Shown here: piece after piece, positions 49,792 to 60,836 of the stretch
Position numbering within the stretch: position 1 is the first letter of the stretch
Layout of the letters: every line of letters starts with the position of its first letter
From: Trichoplax sp. H2
Taxonomy: Eukaryota; Placozoa; Uniplacotomia; Trichoplacea
Length of the DNA stretch: 64,000 bases
Direction: 5' to 3'
Assembly: GCA_003344405.1 (NCBI GenBank)
Contig: NOWV01000207.1
Span: 1-64,000 of the forward strand
Position numbers and translations under genes: made by a program
The notes under the pieces: generated by a model
What the model was told of the DNA's origin: nothing
Database searches by the model: none
Seen by the model: only the letters and a program-made list of their open reading frames with translations

Positions 49792-52539
49792 GCATGCAAT
49801 ACTAATCAAAAATGTTTTGAAAGATACGATTTAATTACCTTTGGATCTTTTGCTATCAAATAGAGAACATATAGTCCAATATAAACGATCACGAAATTGA
49901 ATTATCGAAAACTTATAATTAAACTATGCTTTGGATGAGTTACGATATATATTATACTTGTACAGAAAATTTTAAAGTTTTATTTATGATAGCTACAATT
50001 TCTTGATAATTAATGTAAATAATTGCTCGATTTATAATATAGTCATACCTGAAAATTTTTTTCCTTTTATTGCAATTCATTTAAAATCGAAACATATGTA
50101 TACTGTATTTATGTTGATGACCTAAAACGTAGAGCTAAAAAGCGAATTGTCTAGAACATATTTTTTGCAATCATTCATGAAAGGAAATAAACCTAAGTTA
50201 ATGATTGTAATGCACAGTACATGCGTTTCGATTTTAGAAATTACGATCTGATTGCAATCGCTGAAACTAAATAGTAACATTTTAAATGATGTAACGCGTC
50301 TATTGTACTACACTACAACAGTAGTTATTAAACGTTAATGTAAATAAGTTTACGACCTATTTAGCTCCAAGAATAGGTAAAATTTTTCTACAGTGTATGG
50401 CAGTAATTTCATACCGCAATTCTTTCACAATCACGTCGGCAAATATGAGAAGATGAAAATATAAAAAGAAATTACTAAGATTGACTATAATAAATGTGCA
50501 TGTTTTCAATGTACGAGAACTGCGACTGGCTATCGTAGCTTAGTAATTTCATTCGTTACAATAATTTACAAGTACACTTGATATTATAAATTTTATGTTA
50601 GCTGATCATTCCTCAGTAATTTAATAAGAAGATACTAATATACTACAGTCATCAGGAAAGGCTCAGTTGTACTATATATTTAGATCTAAATTCTGGTCGT
50701 GTTGGTAATAAACCTGCTTGTCATAAACATTATCTTACGAAGTAAGAATTTTTATGATACTAAAAGGTTAGAAATACGGCAGTTGGATAACTTTGTTACT
50801 TCTAATTTATACGTATACTTACTTTTACTAGATTAATGTAAACTGGTCACTTCACAGTAATTTACCAGGTAGCCAATGAAATAAAATACCAAAATCAATC
50901 ATTAAGCCATATTCTGTTGTAATGTATGACAAACCTCAGTTTGTACACTATAAACTATGGTCTATGTTGGTAATGAATCTGTTTATTCTACATTATCTGA
51001 CGATCTTAAAACTATTTATGACGCGAAGTAGCTAGAATTATCATAAATGATACTAGCAATAATATAAATACATTTGATCGAAATAGCTTTGTTAGCCATT
51101 TTTCATTCAGCTTTTCAAATTTAATAGAAGTTTTGGTCAATGTTGGATACTTTGTTTTCAAGTACTGTAATCTTTTCGTAATTAGAATATACATATAAAG
51201 CTTGAACATGCCAATCCTCAATAGAATCTCGATTTTATTTTACGCTCATGCAGAAATAAGAAGCATTAAATTTTACTCAAAGAGGGATAGCACTATGCAT
51301 AAGATCCCGGATTGTTTTAAAAGTAAATCCGAAATCCTTAGATTTAGATCTAAGCCAATACAGTACAGTACGTACTTTCTAGTCAACTTTCACAAGTTGA
51401 AGTTACATATGGTCTAGTCAAATTGTATAGTAATGCTATAATTATACGCTATAATTATACCGAATTATGGTAAACTCCATTTCTTTTTAGAGAGATACAA
51501 ATATAGTACTTTACCTAGCTAAGTTGGCTTACAAATTAACTTATCTGGCATTTGTTAACAAATCAAATTTATAATCACTACAGATACTGAACAAGTTATT
51601 ATAAGCCTTCAGTTCGATATCATTTAAAGCAGACTACTATTTCAAAGTATCATTGATGCTAGTAATCATAATTTAATTGAAATCCACCGTAAATTTATTT
51701 AGTAACCTATAACTACTTTACAAACAGCTGCAATAAATCACAGAGGAAATAATTGGTATTAAACTTAGTTAGCGGATCGGATCCTTCGTGTAAGCATTGC
51801 AAATCAAAGACTTGTGCTAACAATAGAGTTTATTTAATCTGTTAACCTAATAAACATATTTAATAAACAAACATATTTATCACTGCAATTTTTCATAATT
51901 ATTAATTATTAGGACCTTACGTAGCCAGTCACCTTATGTCATTTCACTTTTAGTAGAAGAAATCACTTCATTAAATTAATATCAGTTTAATCACTTTCTA
52001 TTGAATAATTATTCATCTTCAATTTTATTATCGATAAGGCCGTTGCATCTGAACCTTATTGGCACCAAACTAATTATTGTTCGTGATAAAAATTAACTTA
52101 CAAATAGTGATTATTACCTTTCAAATAAGTTAAAAAGTTCTCGTCCAGATCTTTTAAAAGACAAAATTTTAAAATATTTCGCAATTCAATAATAGATAAG
52201 TCAGTCACTCACTTTATTAACATGCGTGCCCATTCATTTCTGTGTAGATTTTATGTAATACTTTGCAAAAAATTAATTAAGATTCATTCAAGCAAGAAAA
52301 AAAAATATCGATATGAGTTGATCATCGGTTTTGAAAACAAACAATGATATTGCTCGTCGAATTTACATACGACAAATTAGATGGAGATTGGACTATCATA
52401 TAAATATGTCAAAAAGCCATCACTATAGAGCCATCTACAGATCGTGATAAGCATAAGTCAATGTGATTAAGAAAGCCTTCGATGAATGCGCATGCTTTGC
52501 AATTTCTAGCACTAATAAAAAGTATCTTCACGTTTAATA
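49792..52539. other. Intergenic region between convergent FBF1 and tepsin
   Basis: An AATAAA near 50187 could serve FBF1. Apart from 3' UTR sequence nothing is recognised; small frames at 51012-51221 (-) and 51202-51417 (+) have no motifs. Confidence 0.6.
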
Positions 52540-55500
52540 TCACAATTTTCGCCCTTTCATTTCCGTTTGCATAGTTTCCGATACAAAGTTAAACGCATTC
52601 CCTTTACTAGATTTGTTTAAAAAGTCAAAGCCACGCTTAGCGTCCTACAGAGAGGTGAAGTAACGCGATAACATTAATATTTAATATAATAATATAGAAA
52701 AATTTCACCTAAAATTTTACCTTGGCGCTTGTATAAGGGGTACTAATGGTCGTCCGCTTAGACGATAAAGGATCCAAAGTTAAGCTATCCAGATCGGAAC
52801 TTTTCAATAACGACTTGTGAAATGCTACTTCTGAGTTACCGTCAGAATTTCTATTGGTAGTTTCAGAGTGAGACGATACTGTATCATTAGTTGAAATAAA
52901 TTCTAAAGATTCTGTTGAATTTTTTACTACAGTGGAATTTTCGATAGCTTTTGAGGAAGTTCCTGCAACTGGACTAAAATTGATTAGTGATTCCATTGAT
53001 GCCTCAGCTTGTGAGGTTGTCGTCTTAGTTGGATTTACTGTATCTTTTGTGAATAAATCATCTAAAGCTTTCGTAGAAGCTTCCGAATTACATTCTACGG
53101 AGTCATTCGATGAAGTCTGTTGTATTGAGCCAAAGTCAATTAGTGGTTCCGAGGTCGTTTTAGAATTTATATCATTAATGTCACTTGATGGCTTAGAAAG
53201 AAACATCCCAATAAATAAACCGTCAGAAGTACCTTTACTAATGGCATCAGAAGTCTCAGTAACTTTCACTTGCAATGATTCATCAGTAGTAGAGATTAAA
53301 TTCGCTTCATCCTGATTTTCTAATGTTGATACGGATTGTATTCTTTCAGCAATATTGGGCTTTCGCTGAGATTCTTGGATTAATGCCTCAACCTAAACAA
53401 AGACATCACACAATTATAGCAAAATAGATGCATAATTTATATTTATTCTATATTGCAGTTAAGTACTCACTTTCGATACTCTGCTACGAAGACCAACATT
53501 ACTTGAGGTCGATAACAGTTCTATTTGATTACTCAATAACTGAATGTCTCCAAGTGACCAAAAATCGCTTTTTTTCAATGCCCTTTCAATCACACATAAA
53601 GCTTTCTATTGTGGGATTTGATGAAACAGTAAACATTAATATTTTTCAAGTCTAAAATAAATAAAATTTATAGATTAATAATATATAATATAGCAACATA
53701 TTAATCGCACTGACTTGTTGAATACCGACAGGTTCCTTTAGCTTTTCACATAGTAATAAAAGAATTCTGTGATGATCAAGATAATTGCACCTAACGAATG
53801 CAAGATACGGGCTTCAGTACCGAGACTCTTAAAGCTATTATTAAAGCAATAGACTTAGTCAACCTTTTCATAAAACTGTCTAGCATTGCAGTGGTTGGCG
53901 CAGACCGAACACCAACAGGAACAGTGATATCATCAACAAGCGCTTTTTCATAGTTTATTGCGTCGCCCTTGTGGCTATTGATATCACCGCATAGACTAAC
54001 ATTAGCATTCTCCAAATTTTTCGTCCTTGCAGGCAATGGTTTAGGTAAAGTAGTTGACTGTGGATTCATGAATTGTCTTGCAGTGTCACTTTCATAAGAA
54101 ATAGAACAAAGACGACAATATTGAGCAATATCTCATAACTAGAGATTATATGTACATTTAACATTTAGAGTCTATAAACAATAGCATATTCAAGTTCATG
54201 GTACCCTTTTTTAATTAGGTCAATTTTTGTCGCGTGATCATCCCAACCTCCACCAGGTCTGCCAGCAACCCGATCTAACATCAACATGATATTATAAATC
54301 GATACTTGTACGAGCAATGGTAATTATAGTTATTCACGCCCATAATTTAATAAGGGCAGCTGTAATTGGCAAATAGCTCAAGTTGCAACTGACAATGGAT
54401 GCATCGTCCTTTAAAATGCTGCAGAAAACTTAGTTAGTTAAGTAAGGTTACCAGCAACGGTTTCAGAATGAAAATTCCGAACAGGCAATGGTTGTTCCTC
54501 CTCTAACTTATCAGGTTTAGAATTGATGGCAAAGCTCGATTGAGGACTAGGTTTTGATGAGTCGTCACCAACTTGTTTGGCTAGCACAGGATTACAAATA
54601 TCAAAGTACGCTCTACATTGTGCCATTGCTGTAAAATGTCTCTAAGAACATTTATCACCGGAGCTATTATTCTTAAATTTACCTTTCAGGTGTCTTTCTT
54701 TATCAGAAACATCAAAGAGAATACGAATATTTTCCTACATATCAAGGCCATATTAATGTTAAAATTGAATTGGATAGCAGCACTCTTCATTACGACATGA
54801 ATTTAAACTCTATCATTGAATTATAGATTTGTTCGTATCTATATGATCATACATTAGCTAACTGTCTGACTTGTTCGTAAGGAGCATTGCCATGGAGAGG
54901 ATCTGGAGATCCGCTAAACGCTATGAAACAGTGATTCGAACATTCATGTTGGACATGAGTATCATATGTCATTGACGTAAGTAGCATTGTACTCACTGGT
55001 GGTTTTTCTAATAATGTCACTCCTTTTCCTTAAATTAGTTAAGAATTCTCCATTTCCGTTCACCAAAAGATGACGAATTAATCTTAAAACCTTTGATATT
55101 TTTTACAACAAGATGATACTTTGTCATATTTATTGCGATACTTTCTGTAGAAGATTTGAATAGCATTGGCGTTATGATAAAGTAGATAAAATGACTCTTT
55201 ACTGACCTTAAGTTTGATATGATAAGAAGACTTCATCAATCTGTCCATTAAGAAATCTAAAAGATATTTACATGTATTGCTAGATTCAAAGGACATTTCT
55301 AGTTTCAACAATATTTCAAGCAATGAAGTTAGGGTAAAATATAATTGAAAAGTTGAGGGAAAACGCTTGATACTTTAAATAGTATGTTTTAAATAGTGTT
55401 CACAAGTATTTTGCTGAAAGACAGTCACCTAACAGTGATGATCAGTAGTCTATCTCTAACATTAAAGCAACTACCATACTGTAAGTGATTCTTATTCGGC

Positions 55501-55708
55501 ATGAAAGCTGCATTCTATCCGTATAAGAATTGATTTTTTTGGATTATTCATATCAACACTCTCCAACTTGGATAGGCTAGGCAATAAATTATGACTATTG
55601 TCAGAAAATCATCATCGCTTTGAGTCAAAGGATACTAGTAATTTCTTCGAATAAATAACCAGGTGTAGCCGTTGCATCATCCGACGTCGCTTTCATTAAA
55701 GTCGGCAT
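52540..55708 (-). CDS. TEPSIN: Tepsin orthologue, AP-4 coat accessory protein (ENTH and VHS-like domains)
   Basis: Tepsin binds the AP-4 adaptor on trans-Golgi vesicles. Exons on the minus strand: 55708-55636, 55298-55207, 55090-54997, 54920-54853, 54641-54452, 54274-54205, 54088-53864, 53790-53715, 53605-53471, 53392-52721, 52644-52540. All phases fit: 1800 nt, 599 aa (human about 525). ENTH domain: LMKATSDDATATPGYLFEEI, then CKYLLDFLMDRL, HIKLKVLRLIRHLLVNG and FSGSPDPLHGNAPYEQVR, which follows human tepsin closely. RPGGGWDD follows. The VHS-like domain is in exons 54088-53471 (SFMKRCNYLDHHRILLLLC, KALCVIERALKKSDFW). The long tail exon has GLFIGMFL (53221-53198), an exact AP-4 beta-ear motif. 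The last exon has GFDFLN (52632-52615), a variant of the epsilon-ear motif. The ATG at 55708 may be preceded by one more small exon, since the human protein has about 17 more residues. Confidence 0.93.
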
Positions 55709-55818
55709 CTATACAGTAGGATAATAATATTACTGTAAGTTAATCATCCAATCGGTGAAAAAATGGATTGCTCACTCATCCTGATATTGGAAAATCCATT
55801 GCAAGGAATGAGGACTAC

Positions 55819-56081
55819 AATGCTACTACGGTTCTACTGGCAATAATGCTCCTTCATCTCCATTGCCCCTACTGTACACTCCTATAGTAAGTCATCCATC
55901 GCATGACCAATCTCATCGTCAATATTACCTTACTCGTAAAGGAAATCTTGTCGAAAAGGTTCGTGAACGTAATACTAGACGACATTTTTCTTTGGTATTC
56001 GTCAATTCCTGTCCAATGACTGTCAATCCAAGAATAAATTCATTTGAAGATGGCGATAGGAATACTTGGTTGCTTTTCTAG
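55819..56081 (+). CDS. Unassigned open frame, product unknown
   Basis: About 87 codons open to a TAG at 56079. The protein starts around YYGSTGNNAPSSPLPLLYTP and ends EDGDRNTWLLF. Composition is protein-like (Pro, Ser, Asn, Arg), unlike the random frames nearby, but there is no ATG until 55863 and no convincing acceptor in front. It may be the last exon of a gene I cannot complete, or part of a 5' leader. No family recognised. Confidence 0.22.
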
Positions 56082-56129
56082 CGCCGATTTCGTTTGAATC
56101 ATCCAAGTAGGCATGGAGATCAACAACAG

Positions 56130-56760
56130 CAGTCTAGCTTACAGTACTGTACACTGTAAATTACGTATTGTACATTGTAAAGTACGTATTGTAGACTGTA
56201 GACGTCCAGTACTGTACTTTACAGTTGACTCACTAGTCAGTGACTGGCGAGTAAACGACGGAATGGAACGGACTGCAGATGCGCACTTCAGCTTCTGGCG
56301 GGACGCGCCTGCGTATTTGGTTCCTTCTGTCTAAGCGTATACAGTACTGTACATCATACTGTACGTCGTACGACGTCCGTATGTCCGTCGTACAGTACCA
56401 AAAATAATTGAATATTGACAATAATAATAATAATAATGATAATAACTGTATTGGTCTACAGTACAGTATATCTCTCCCTCTCGAACTCTTACTTCTTTCT
56501 TAAATACTGTACTCTCTGGTACTTATGCTGCAACTCATACTATATTCTTGACTGTTCTCATCAGAAAGCCTGTTCACTTATCTTCTTTCCAAAAAATGCT
56601 TTTTTTTTGGAGCATTAGGTCGCTAGAGGGTTGAACTTTTTATGCATGTTGATGCAAGCGCAGTCAGCCGTGTACTGTACTGTGTACTGTATTGCACAAT
56701 GTACAGTGTACAGTACTAAGGCTTCCCTGTACTGTAGGAGTTGGGAATCCATGCGACCGT
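56130..56760. repeat. GTAC-rich palindromic DNA between tepsin and TIMMDC1
   Basis: Repeated ACTGTACA, TTGTACA and GTACGT words at 56140-56230, 56335-56400, 56455-56470 and 56668-56770. Same repeat vocabulary as 40.1-40.7 and 59.4-60.2 kb. Contains inverted runs able to form stems. Confidence 0.75.
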
Positions 56761-56801
56761 ACCTTACTGTACAATGTCTCTATCAATTCTAAATTTCTAT
56801 A

Positions 56802-56939
56802 CTATTCCACCACCGACTGTGCGATAGACGTAGACCAACTTTCAACACGTTGATGAACAGCTTTTTGCAGAAAGTCGGAGGGCGTTGAGGTAGTAGCTAC
56901 TGTGGGAACTCCACTTGCAGAACTGCGATTATTGCTCAT
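56802..56939 (-). CDS. Small open frame, 45 aa, product unknown
   Basis: Frame MSNNRSSASGVPTVATTSTP followed by SDFLQKAVHQRVESWSTS to a TAG at 56802. It lies head to head with TIMMDC1. The frame is open further upstream to 57017 without a better start. The TPSDFL string recalls the LSM6 N-terminus, but the Sm fold does not follow here or in nearby minus-strand frames. Could be the last exon of a small gene or a chance frame. Confidence 0.25.
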   Translation of the reverse strand: MSNNRSSASGVPTVATTSTPSDFLQKAVHQRVESWSTSIAQSVVE

Positions 56940-57325
56940 CCTTTTGCGCTGTGCTGCTCTCAAGTTAAATATGCAACAGGAAAAGCTTCTTCCGTGCGCA
57001 GCCTTGCAGAGACGCAAAGCATGAACTGTTTTGTGGCAAAACTGAAAACAGAATTGGTGGTTCTATACTGTTTAGTACGTTGACATTTCGTTGCAAGCAT
57101 ACAATCAAAAAGTCGACGCGTACGTCGTAGGCTGGAAATTTGCATACCTCAACGAGCAAAAATCAAACGACTATCTTTATTATACTACAACTATTTCAGC
57201 AGCAGTCAGCAGACTTGCCAAGGTTGTGCAGCATCGCAAAGTGTGACTCTTCCACTAAAGTCATTACAGTACTTGTTTCTACCAATAATTAATCAATCAT
57301 ACGCTAAGGCACGAAAGGCAGAGTT

Positions 57326-58060
57326 ATGACGGTAAATCAACCCAAGTCAAGATTTGAGCAAGGTTGGCAGCGCGTTAAAGAAATGTGGGATGAAAATGAA
57401 CCTGCTCTAGAAGTCGAATATTTACCAACCATAGCTTTTTCAAGTTCCTTTACTGCTTTCATACTTGCTGGATTAGTAGGAGCACAGCAAACGGCTGAAA
57501 ATTTTAGAGCAAACAGTAAATTTAGGATGTTTCCCAGTAAAGTGCAGGCTCTGCGTGAGATGCATTCTCATGCTTTGCTGGGATTTGTGCGAAGTGGAAG
57601 TAAAGCTGGTTGGCGAGCTTGTATTTTTGCAGTTACTTTTACTTTATTATCGGGAAGTCTGAATGCTTATTTCAATAAAATTCATGTATTAAATTATACT
57701 GCTGCTGGCTCTTTTACGGGCACATTGCTCAAACTTAGGCAAGGACCTCGTGGCATAGTTGTAGGGCTTTTTGCAGGTTCAGTAATAAGTTTGCCAGTTG
57801 GATTATGTGCACAAGGCTTACATTCTGTGTTACCCCAAAGTTATTACGATTCTTTAAAGGAAGATAAGCTAAAACGAAAGAAAGAACGGGAAGAAGATTG
57901 GCAGTCGCGACTGTCTGCCCTCAGTCGAATGATTGACTCTATGAAATCCGATCCATTATTGGATGATAATCCATCGGATGCGAGCAATGAGACGAACAGC
58001 CAAGAGGCAGAAACACTTCCTACCATCAAAGATCAAAGTGACAAGTCAAAGAAGGAATAA
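57326..58060 (+). CDS. TIMMDC1: TIMMDC1 orthologue, complex I assembly factor of the Tim17/22/23 fold, intronless
   Basis: In animals TIMMDC1 is a mitochondrial inner-membrane protein that helps assemble the membrane arm of respiratory complex I. One exon, 244 aa (human 285), ATG at 57326 and TAA at 58058-58060. Family features: an N-terminal WQRVKEMWDENE region like the human GWDRLRELF, TM1 about 33-55, the basic MHSHALLGFVRSGSKAGWR segment, TM2 about 95-117 with SLNAYFNK (human SLNVYRNK), TM3 about 119-136 (AAGSFTGTLLKL, human AGAVTGSLFRI) and TM4 about 142-165 (GPRGIVVGLFAGSVISLPVG, human [20 protein letters not shown]). The tail is charged, with KRKKEREEDWQSRL. It lacks introns, unlike FBF1, tepsin and ATP5PD around it. 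Confidence 0.93.
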   Translation: MTVNQPKSRFEQGWQRVKEMWDENEPALEVEYLPTIAFSSSFTAFILAGLVGAQQTAENFRANSKFRMFPSKVQALREMHSHALLGFVRSGSKAGWRACIFAVTFTLLSGSLNAYFNKIHVLNYTAAGSFTGTLLKLRQGPRGIVVGLFAGSVISLPVGLCAQGLHSVLPQSYYDSLKEDKLKRKKEREEDWQSRLSALSRMIDSMKSDPLLDDNPSDASNETNSQEAETLPTIKDQSDKSKKE

Positions 58061-60254
58061 CTGGATTTGCATGCAGCTGTAGCTCGACGATACAAGTGTC
58101 GAGCACGCGTTATTCGAAGATCAAGATTCGTCTAATATGGATTACTAAGTTATTATGTATTACAAGTATTCTTGGCCAATGTCAGCAAGTTGAATATCGC
58201 ATGATACGGATTTTAGATTGTCAAGTCACCATGGCTAACCATAATATAATATATCATACTTGTATAGCTGGCCTCCTCCAATTGAAACCAATTATTGAGA
58301 AAGCTCTTGGCAAGATTTCGTATCAACAAAGACAAAAGTGAGATGATTCTTGCATAATTCTATCATTTGAATTTTATTTTATCACAAGTTGATTAGAAAT
58401 GGAAATTTTAAACTTGGCCTTGTTTCGCTGATACAGTATACGGTACTGGCAAAATTTTCTGATGTAATACTCTTTAATGAATGGATATTATTAATGTGCA
58501 TGTATATAACATAGCATACAGTACGTATACATACTCGTACTTATACCAACTGAAAATTGTCTACTTTTATGAATATTTTACCATGTTCAACTACTGCAGT
58601 ATTCAACAAATGCTCAATAATGGTTCGTTTTTTATGAGTACGTGTATATCAACCTTTCAAAATTCAGTAAAAGAAACTGCTGATAATCCTATATCAAGGC
58701 TACGAAATGATAGCGGACAGACTAATTACTGTGCCATAGCATGAATTGTGCGTATGCAACATGAGCTGTCTGCCGATTCATCAAATGAATTAAAGTGATC
58801 ATATCAGAGGTGAGATTACGAAGCGCTCGTCTCTACGCATATTTAAAGTCAAAACGATACACTGAGGAGTGGAATGCTATAAATCATATCAAATCCTTAA
58901 CATTTTCCACCTAAAAATGCAGTTTTGGATTTGATTGCAGTACAGGACAGTGTTAACCTTATGCCAACAACTATCTGATCGACCAATATTGCGTATTGCA
59001 GATTGCATGGATATTACAGTACTGTACTTGTCTAACCCGCAATTCCACCATGCTTTGGCCTCAAGAACCCTAGCTAGTAGCTAATGCATATAAAGTTAAC
59101 TGTTTCAGAATTGTCCTAAAATGGCCACTTGGCATCAACAGCTTGTATTAAGAGAGCCTGCTGCGTGTCATAGACTACTTTGAGTTTCTAGTTCTCTGCT
59201 AGTAGTTGTTTCAATAGTCCATGTTTGTCATCATCCAATGACGCCAACCTTGGCGAGTACAGTAAATCATATCAATGTGTAGAATTAGCGAGTAATCAGC
59301 ATGATTCGATTGAATTAGCTACTGTACTGCACAATGATAGACTAGTAGAAAAAATCATGGTTTCCATCTCGTAGTCCATGGTACAATATCCATTTGCGTT
59401 GTATAAACATCAATGATAGTTATGCTTAGCCGTGTACAGTAGAGACCCTTAGTCTGTAAGGGCATCTACTGTAGTGTACAGTAATTCGAGTCAACGTTTA
59501 CATACAGTAATGTAATTGTATTACAAGCATTCTTTTAAAGTTGACGAGGTGAAAAATATCGACTACCTGAAAGGAAGACTTCCTCTCTAGTAGTCCTTGC
59601 CTCGACTTGAGTATAGTATGCCTAATCTTGAAAGTGAATAGCGAATACGAGTACTATCTAATGTGATCTTGCATGGTACATTACTACCGCTGACTAGCGA
59701 TGTTGATATGAAGGCCGGCTATTCTTGCTGGCCATTTGATTTTCAACGTTACATCTACATTGTCCATCGTACAATACTCTACAGAGGCTTCAAATTGGCT
59801 GGCAGATTGATTTCGCACAATATGGCGTAAGTTACTGCTGTAGCGTCTAGCAAGATGACCACAAAATTAGTAGCTCGACGGAAAATTGTTGTCAGCTCCG
59901 TGTCCTTGTTGAAAGTACAGTAGAGTACAGTACGATCTGAATAATTTCTATAGCACCCTGAAAAAATAAAATAGTGTTCATTCAATGAAGCCAAAACTAC
60001 GGTTATATATTAATATTATACAGGAATTTCAACGGAATACAACTCTGATTTTTGAATAACGAAAGGGTACTATCGAAAATAAAATAAAATAAAATAATAT
60101 AATTAACCCTTGCATGATCAGATGGTGCTGTATACTACATTGTACAATATCTGTCCGTCTCTCTCTTTCAGCAGTCCCGAACTGTACAGTACTGTGCAGT
60201 GTACACTGTACACTGTACACTGTAAAGTACAGTACAGTCTGCATTGCGCCGATG
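58061..60254. other. Intergenic region between TIMMDC1 and the minisatellite
   Basis: Presumed TIMMDC1 3' UTR, then no gene seen. The frame 58096-58341 just after the stop (ending EKALGKISYQQRQK) has no family motif and no start context of note. GTAC-rich palindromic runs occur at 59440-59490, 59920-59940 and 60130-60240; a (TAAAA)n run lies near 60080-60097. Confidence 0.55.
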
Positions 60255-60816
60255 CGATGAAGTTTGATCCTGCCACCTGCGCCGGTGCAGTAAAATTTTC
60301 TTCTAGTCCCTGACAGGACGGTACAGACTAGAGACCAGCATATTCGATCCTGCCACCTGCGCCGGTGCAGTAAAGTTTTCTTGTAGTCCCTACATCACAG
60401 CATAGTCCATCCTGCCACTTGCGCCGGTGCAGTAAAGTTTCTTGTCGTCACTACAGCACAGCATATTCGATCCTGCCACCTGCGCCGGTGCAGTGAAGTT
60501 TCTTGTAGTCGCTGACAGGACAGTACTGTAGTCTGTACGGTGCAGCACAGCACAGTCCATCCTGGCACCTGCGCAGGTGCAGTAAAGTTGCTTGTAGTCC
60601 CTGACAGGACAGTACGGTAGTCCATACAGTAGTCCATCCTACTCCTGCGCCGGTGTTGTGAAGTTTCTTGTACAGTGTACAGTACATTTTGGAAGTATGG
60701 ACTGTACTGCACTGGAATCGATGCAAGTGTGCGCGTCGCTATCACATACTTTTCTATTGCCTCGAACGCCTGTTTCAGCACATATACTATAATCTTCCTC
60801 AACGCGATTGCGCAGT
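60255..60816. repeat. Minisatellite array upstream of ATP5PD, left haplotype copy
   Basis: Six units with core CACCTGCGCCGGTGCAG followed by TAAAGTTTCTTGTAGTC and CTGACAGGACAGTA. Cores end near 60290, 60370, 60432, 60493, 60582 and 60661, so units are 61-89 bp. Then comes a unique stretch that is repeated to the right of the gap. GC-rich compared with the rest of the window. Confidence 0.9.
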
Positions 60817-60836
60817 NNNNNNNNNNNNNNNNNNNN
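60817..60836. other. Assembly gap 5 (20 N)
   Basis: Twenty N. The left contig stops at GCGCAGT exactly where the right copy enters a run of nine or so T. Confidence 0.95.

Larger units (their letters stand above)
55709..57325. promoter_or_regulatory. Divergent intergenic region between tepsin and TIMMDC1
   Basis: 1.6 kb separating the two divergent starts; it must contain both promoters, though no TATA or initiator is convincing. It also holds an unassigned frame at 55819-56081, a (AAT)n run near 56418-56445, GTAC-rich palindromes and a small minus-strand frame at 56802-56939. Confidence 0.5.

Noticed and set aside
52932-53315. 127-codon plus-strand frame
   Set aside because: Antisense shadow of the long tepsin tail exon, whose minus-strand frame joins the other tepsin exons in phase.
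56802-56939. LSM6 first exon, because of TPSDFL
   Set aside because: The Sm motifs that must follow are absent in all nearby minus-strand frames down to tepsin, so the similarity is too short.
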